From: an uncultured bacterium
Lineage (GTDB): Bacteria; Bacillota; Clostridia; Lachnospirales; Lachnospiraceae
Length of the DNA: 25,309 nucleotides
NCBI GenBank assembly: GCA_947088515.1
Contig: CAMUHA010000019.1
Span: forward strand, 1 to 25,309
Direction: 5' to 3'
Shown: positions 23,489 through 25,309 of the stretch, one piece after another
How the letters are laid out: every line of letters begins with the position of its first letter
Numbering within the stretch: position 1 is the first letter of the stretch
The notes under the pieces: generated by a model
What the model was told of the DNA's origin: nothing
The model's database searches: none
The model's input: the letters and a program-made list of their open reading frames with translations, nothing else
Program-made: the position numbers and the translations under genes

Positions 23489-23537
23489 TTGTACTTATTG
23501 TACAAGTACATCATATCACTTGCTCTTGTTCTGTCAA
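23489..23537 (-). promoter_or_regulatory. Consensus promoter with palindromic operator for the lipoprotein unit
   Basis: On the minus strand TTGACA (23532-23537), a 16-nt spacer and TATGAT (23510-23515) form a strong promoter. Directly downstream, over the expected transcription start, are two overlapping palindromes. TTGTACTTATTGTACAA (23489-23505) has 6-nt arms TTGTAC/GTACAA. GTACTT/AAGTAC arms lie at 23491-23496 and 23504-23509. A site at this position would bind a repressor, such as a GntR- or TetR-type regulator. Confidence 0.65.
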
Positions 23538-23565
23538 GAATTAATTCCCATTGCCTGTCTTTTTC

Positions 23566-23594
23566 TTGCATTTCACATAATTCTTCCCTATAAT
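23566..23594 (+). promoter_or_regulatory. Promoter of the ParB-like/BMP gene
   Basis: TTGCAT (23566-23571), a 17-nt spacer and TATAAT (23589-23594) give a near-perfect sigma-A promoter 46 nt before the plus-strand start. It diverges from the lipoprotein promoter, and about 30 nt separate their -35 boxes. Confidence 0.7.
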
Positions 23595-23639
23595 AATATA
23601 GAAGCCGAACAAATATAATATAAAATACAGAGGGAAATT

Positions 23640-25309
23640 ATGGGAAGAGAAGATTATAGTAAAGCATATAAATTAGGGAAAAAAGACTATCAGGCCCGAA
23701 TGCTGCGGGGAGAGCTGCCCACCTTGCAGATTTTGGATGACATAATGCCGGAAAAAGGGGCTTATTCTGAAATGCCTCTTGGTCTTGTGCAGATTCCAAT
23801 TGACCAGATTGCCGGAACCAAAACTACAGGAAGAAGCAACTCTTTTGCGGGAAACTTTATGCCGATTTTGCAGGAAGATACGGAATTTGCCTACAAGTGG
23901 TCAGACCTTAGCAACCACCATGTGGAAGAAGGCATCCGTGACCCAATCAAAGCCTATGAATACATGAACAAGTTCTATGTACAGGAAGGCAATAAACGGG
24001 TAAGCGTTATGAAATATTTTGGGGTTGTCTCCATTCCAGGAAATGTTATACGTATTGTCCCTAAACGCACAGATGACAAAGAAAATAAAATTTATTATGA
24101 ATTTCTGGATTTTTATGATGTTGCCCCTATTAACTATATCTGGTTTTCCCAGGAAGGCTGTTTTGCAAGACTGCAGGAGGCAGTTGGTAAAGCGCCAGAC
24201 GAAACGTGGTCTGGAGAGGATTTACTGAAATTCAGTTTCATTTACACAAAGTTCACCTCCGAATATAAAGCAAGAGGCGGAAGCAGGCTGCGGATTACGC
24301 CGGGAGATGCCTTTCTTTCTTTTATCACCTTATATGGATATGACTCCATTGAGGAAAAGACTACCAGCGAACTAAAAGAACTGATTTTAAAAAGCTGGGA
24401 AGAATTTGAACTGCTTCAGGAAGACCAGGAAATCGACCTGAAAATGAAACCCAATCAGGAAAAGAAAACACTGCTTAGCAAACTGCTGCCGCTTAGCTCT
24501 CCAAAACTGAAAGCAGCATTTATTTATGAGAAAACGCCTGGAACCTCCGCCTGGACTTATTCCCATGAGTTGGGCAGGCTCTATCTGGAACAAACCTTCC
24601 CTGATGAGGTAATCACCATAAGCTACGAAAATGGCACCCAGGAAAACGCAGAATCCCTTATAGAAGATGCCATAAGCAAAGGATGTAATCTGATTTTTAC
24701 AACTTCTCCTACTTTTGTGCCTGCTAGTGTAAAAGCCGCTATTGCTTATCCGGACATCCGGGTTCTAAGCTGCTCCTTAAATACCTCTCACAGGTATATT
24801 CGGACCTATTACTCCCGGCTTCATGAGGCCAAGTTCCTGATGGGCGCCATTGCCGGAGCCATGGCGGAAAACAGTCGTCTGACCTATATTGCGGATTATC
24901 CCATTTACGGCTCCATCGCCAACATTAACGCATTTGCGCTGGGCGCCAAAATGGTTAATCCACGGGCTAAGGTTTATCTGGAATGGTCTACCATGAAAGA
25001 CGTAGATATCGAAAAAAAGATTGCGGAATCCGGTTCTTCCTGTATTTCCGGAAAAGATATGGTTATCCCCGAAGAAGGAACCCGTTTCTTTGGCATTTAC
25101 CATATGGAAGACGGCCATACCAGAAATCTTGCTATGCCGCTATGCCATTGGGGTAAATTTTATGAACAGTTAATCCGTACAATTATGGACGGAACATGGA
25201 AATATGATGACAACCCCTCCTCCATGAAAGCTATTAATTACTGGTGGGGAATGTCTGCCGGTGTAATTGATGTGATCTGTTCCCAGCACCTGCCTATTGG
25301 AACCAAACG
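23640..25309 (+). CDS. ParB-like domain fused to a BMP-type binding protein, no signal peptide (partial)
   Basis: Translation from the ATG at 23640 (AGAGGGAA 3 nt upstream) stays open to the window end, 556 residues. The first ~125 residues contain VQIPIDQIAGTKTTGR, EEGIRDPIKAYEYMNKFYV and EGNKRVSVMKYFG (EGNKR at 116-120). This resembles a ParB/Srx-like fold, in which a GxxR-type motif binds nucleotide. A linker of about 160 mostly charged residues follows. From about residue 290 (LKAAFIYEKTPGTSAWTYSHELGR) the protein matches the BMP/Med family of nucleoside-binding proteins, with AKFLMGAIAGAMAE and ADYPIYGSIANINAFALGA. Secreted BMP proteins have a lipoprotein signal. This one starts MGREDYSK and is cytoplasmic by sequence. 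Nucleoside or nucleotide sensing is inferred. Confidence 0.75.
   Translation, partial: MGREDYSKAYKLGKKDYQARMLRGELPTLQILDDIMPEKGAYSEMPLGLVQIPIDQIAGTKTTGRSNSFAGNFMPILQEDTEFAYKWSDLSNHHVEEGIRDPIKAYEYMNKFYVQEGNKRVSVMKYFGVVSIPGNVIRIVPKRTDDKENKIYYEFLDFYDVAPINYIWFSQEGCFARLQEAVGKAPDETWSGEDLLKFSFIYTKFTSEYKARGGSRLRITPGDAFLSFITLYGYDSIEEKTTSELKELILKSWEEFELLQEDQEIDLKMKPNQEKKTLLSKLLPLSSPKLKAAFIYEKTPGTSAWTYSHELGRLYLEQTFPDEVITISYENGTQENAESLIEDAISKGCNLIFTTSPTFVPASVKAAIAYPDIRVLSCSLNTSHRYIRTYYSRLHEAKFLMGAIAGAMAENSRLTYIADYPIYGSIANINAFALGAKMVNPRAKVYLEWSTMKDVDIEKKIAESGSSCISGKDMVIPEEGTRFFGIYHMEDGHTRNLAMPLCHWGKFYEQLIRTIMDGTWKYDDNPSSMKAINYWWGMSAGVIDVICSQHLPIGTK

Noticed and set aside
23470..23571. Upstream extension of the 30-aa ORF to 64 aa
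   Set aside because: This part contains a consensus promoter and palindromic operator, and its ATG has no clear ribosome binding site, while the internal ATG has AAAGGTGAT.

Overview
The window looks like a chromosomal segment of a low-to-moderate GC Firmicute, most likely a Lachnospiraceae-type Clostridia. The evidence is the gene set and order (purE-purM-purN-purD, GntR-clpC, radA, LCP protein, glmS, hemZ, pyrE), the strong AGGAGG-like ribosome binding sites, and small membrane proteins of kinds I associate with that family. Assignment below family level is not possible from this sequence. Every gene except the last is read from the minus strand.

Positions 1 to about 2960 are accessory and partly decayed. 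From the hemZ end outward (minus-strand reading order) they hold a 5'-truncated flavodoxin-type NAD(P)H/FMN reductase, an FMN-binding protein whose membrane anchor is separated by one extra base, and a small cysteine-rich KTR protein of the kind carried by Tn916/Tn1549-like elements. A nested hairpin follows. Next come a 98-aa protein, a DUF7674-like protein, two fused and frameshifted immunity-like remnants (one GDPYKFAI-type, one HSDCDG-type) and a small membrane protein cut by the window edge. This looks like a polymorphic-toxin immunity cassette grafted onto a mobile-element scar beside hemZ.

Positions 2968 to 12675 are core: hemZ and glmS; an LCP-family cell-wall ligase with a clear terminator; radA; a small beta-rich unknown; and a GntR-clpC operon in which clpC starts 1 nt after the regulator's stop. 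Positions 12817 to 18102 form one tightly packed purine operon, purE-purM-purN-purD. It continues into a zinc-ribbon/HTH protein and a membrane-anchored SH3 protein with a very acidic and basic cytoplasmic tail. An 83-nt element bounded by perfect 12-nt inverted repeats separates this operon from gntR-clpC.

Positions 18172 to 21547 carry an unusually long M29-type aminopeptidase coupled to a small DUF6142-like membrane protein, a 50-aa membrane peptide and pyrE with a good promoter. Positions 21710 to 23540 hold a beta-propeller-like lipoprotein behind a 30-codon ORF and a consensus promoter with a palindromic operator. Divergent from it is a plus-strand gene that runs off the window. It joins a ParB-like N-terminal domain to a BMP-type (Med/PnrA) periplasmic-binding fold and has no signal peptide. 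This is the most unusual protein architecture here.

No tRNA, rRNA, CRISPR array, transposase or integrase was recognised.
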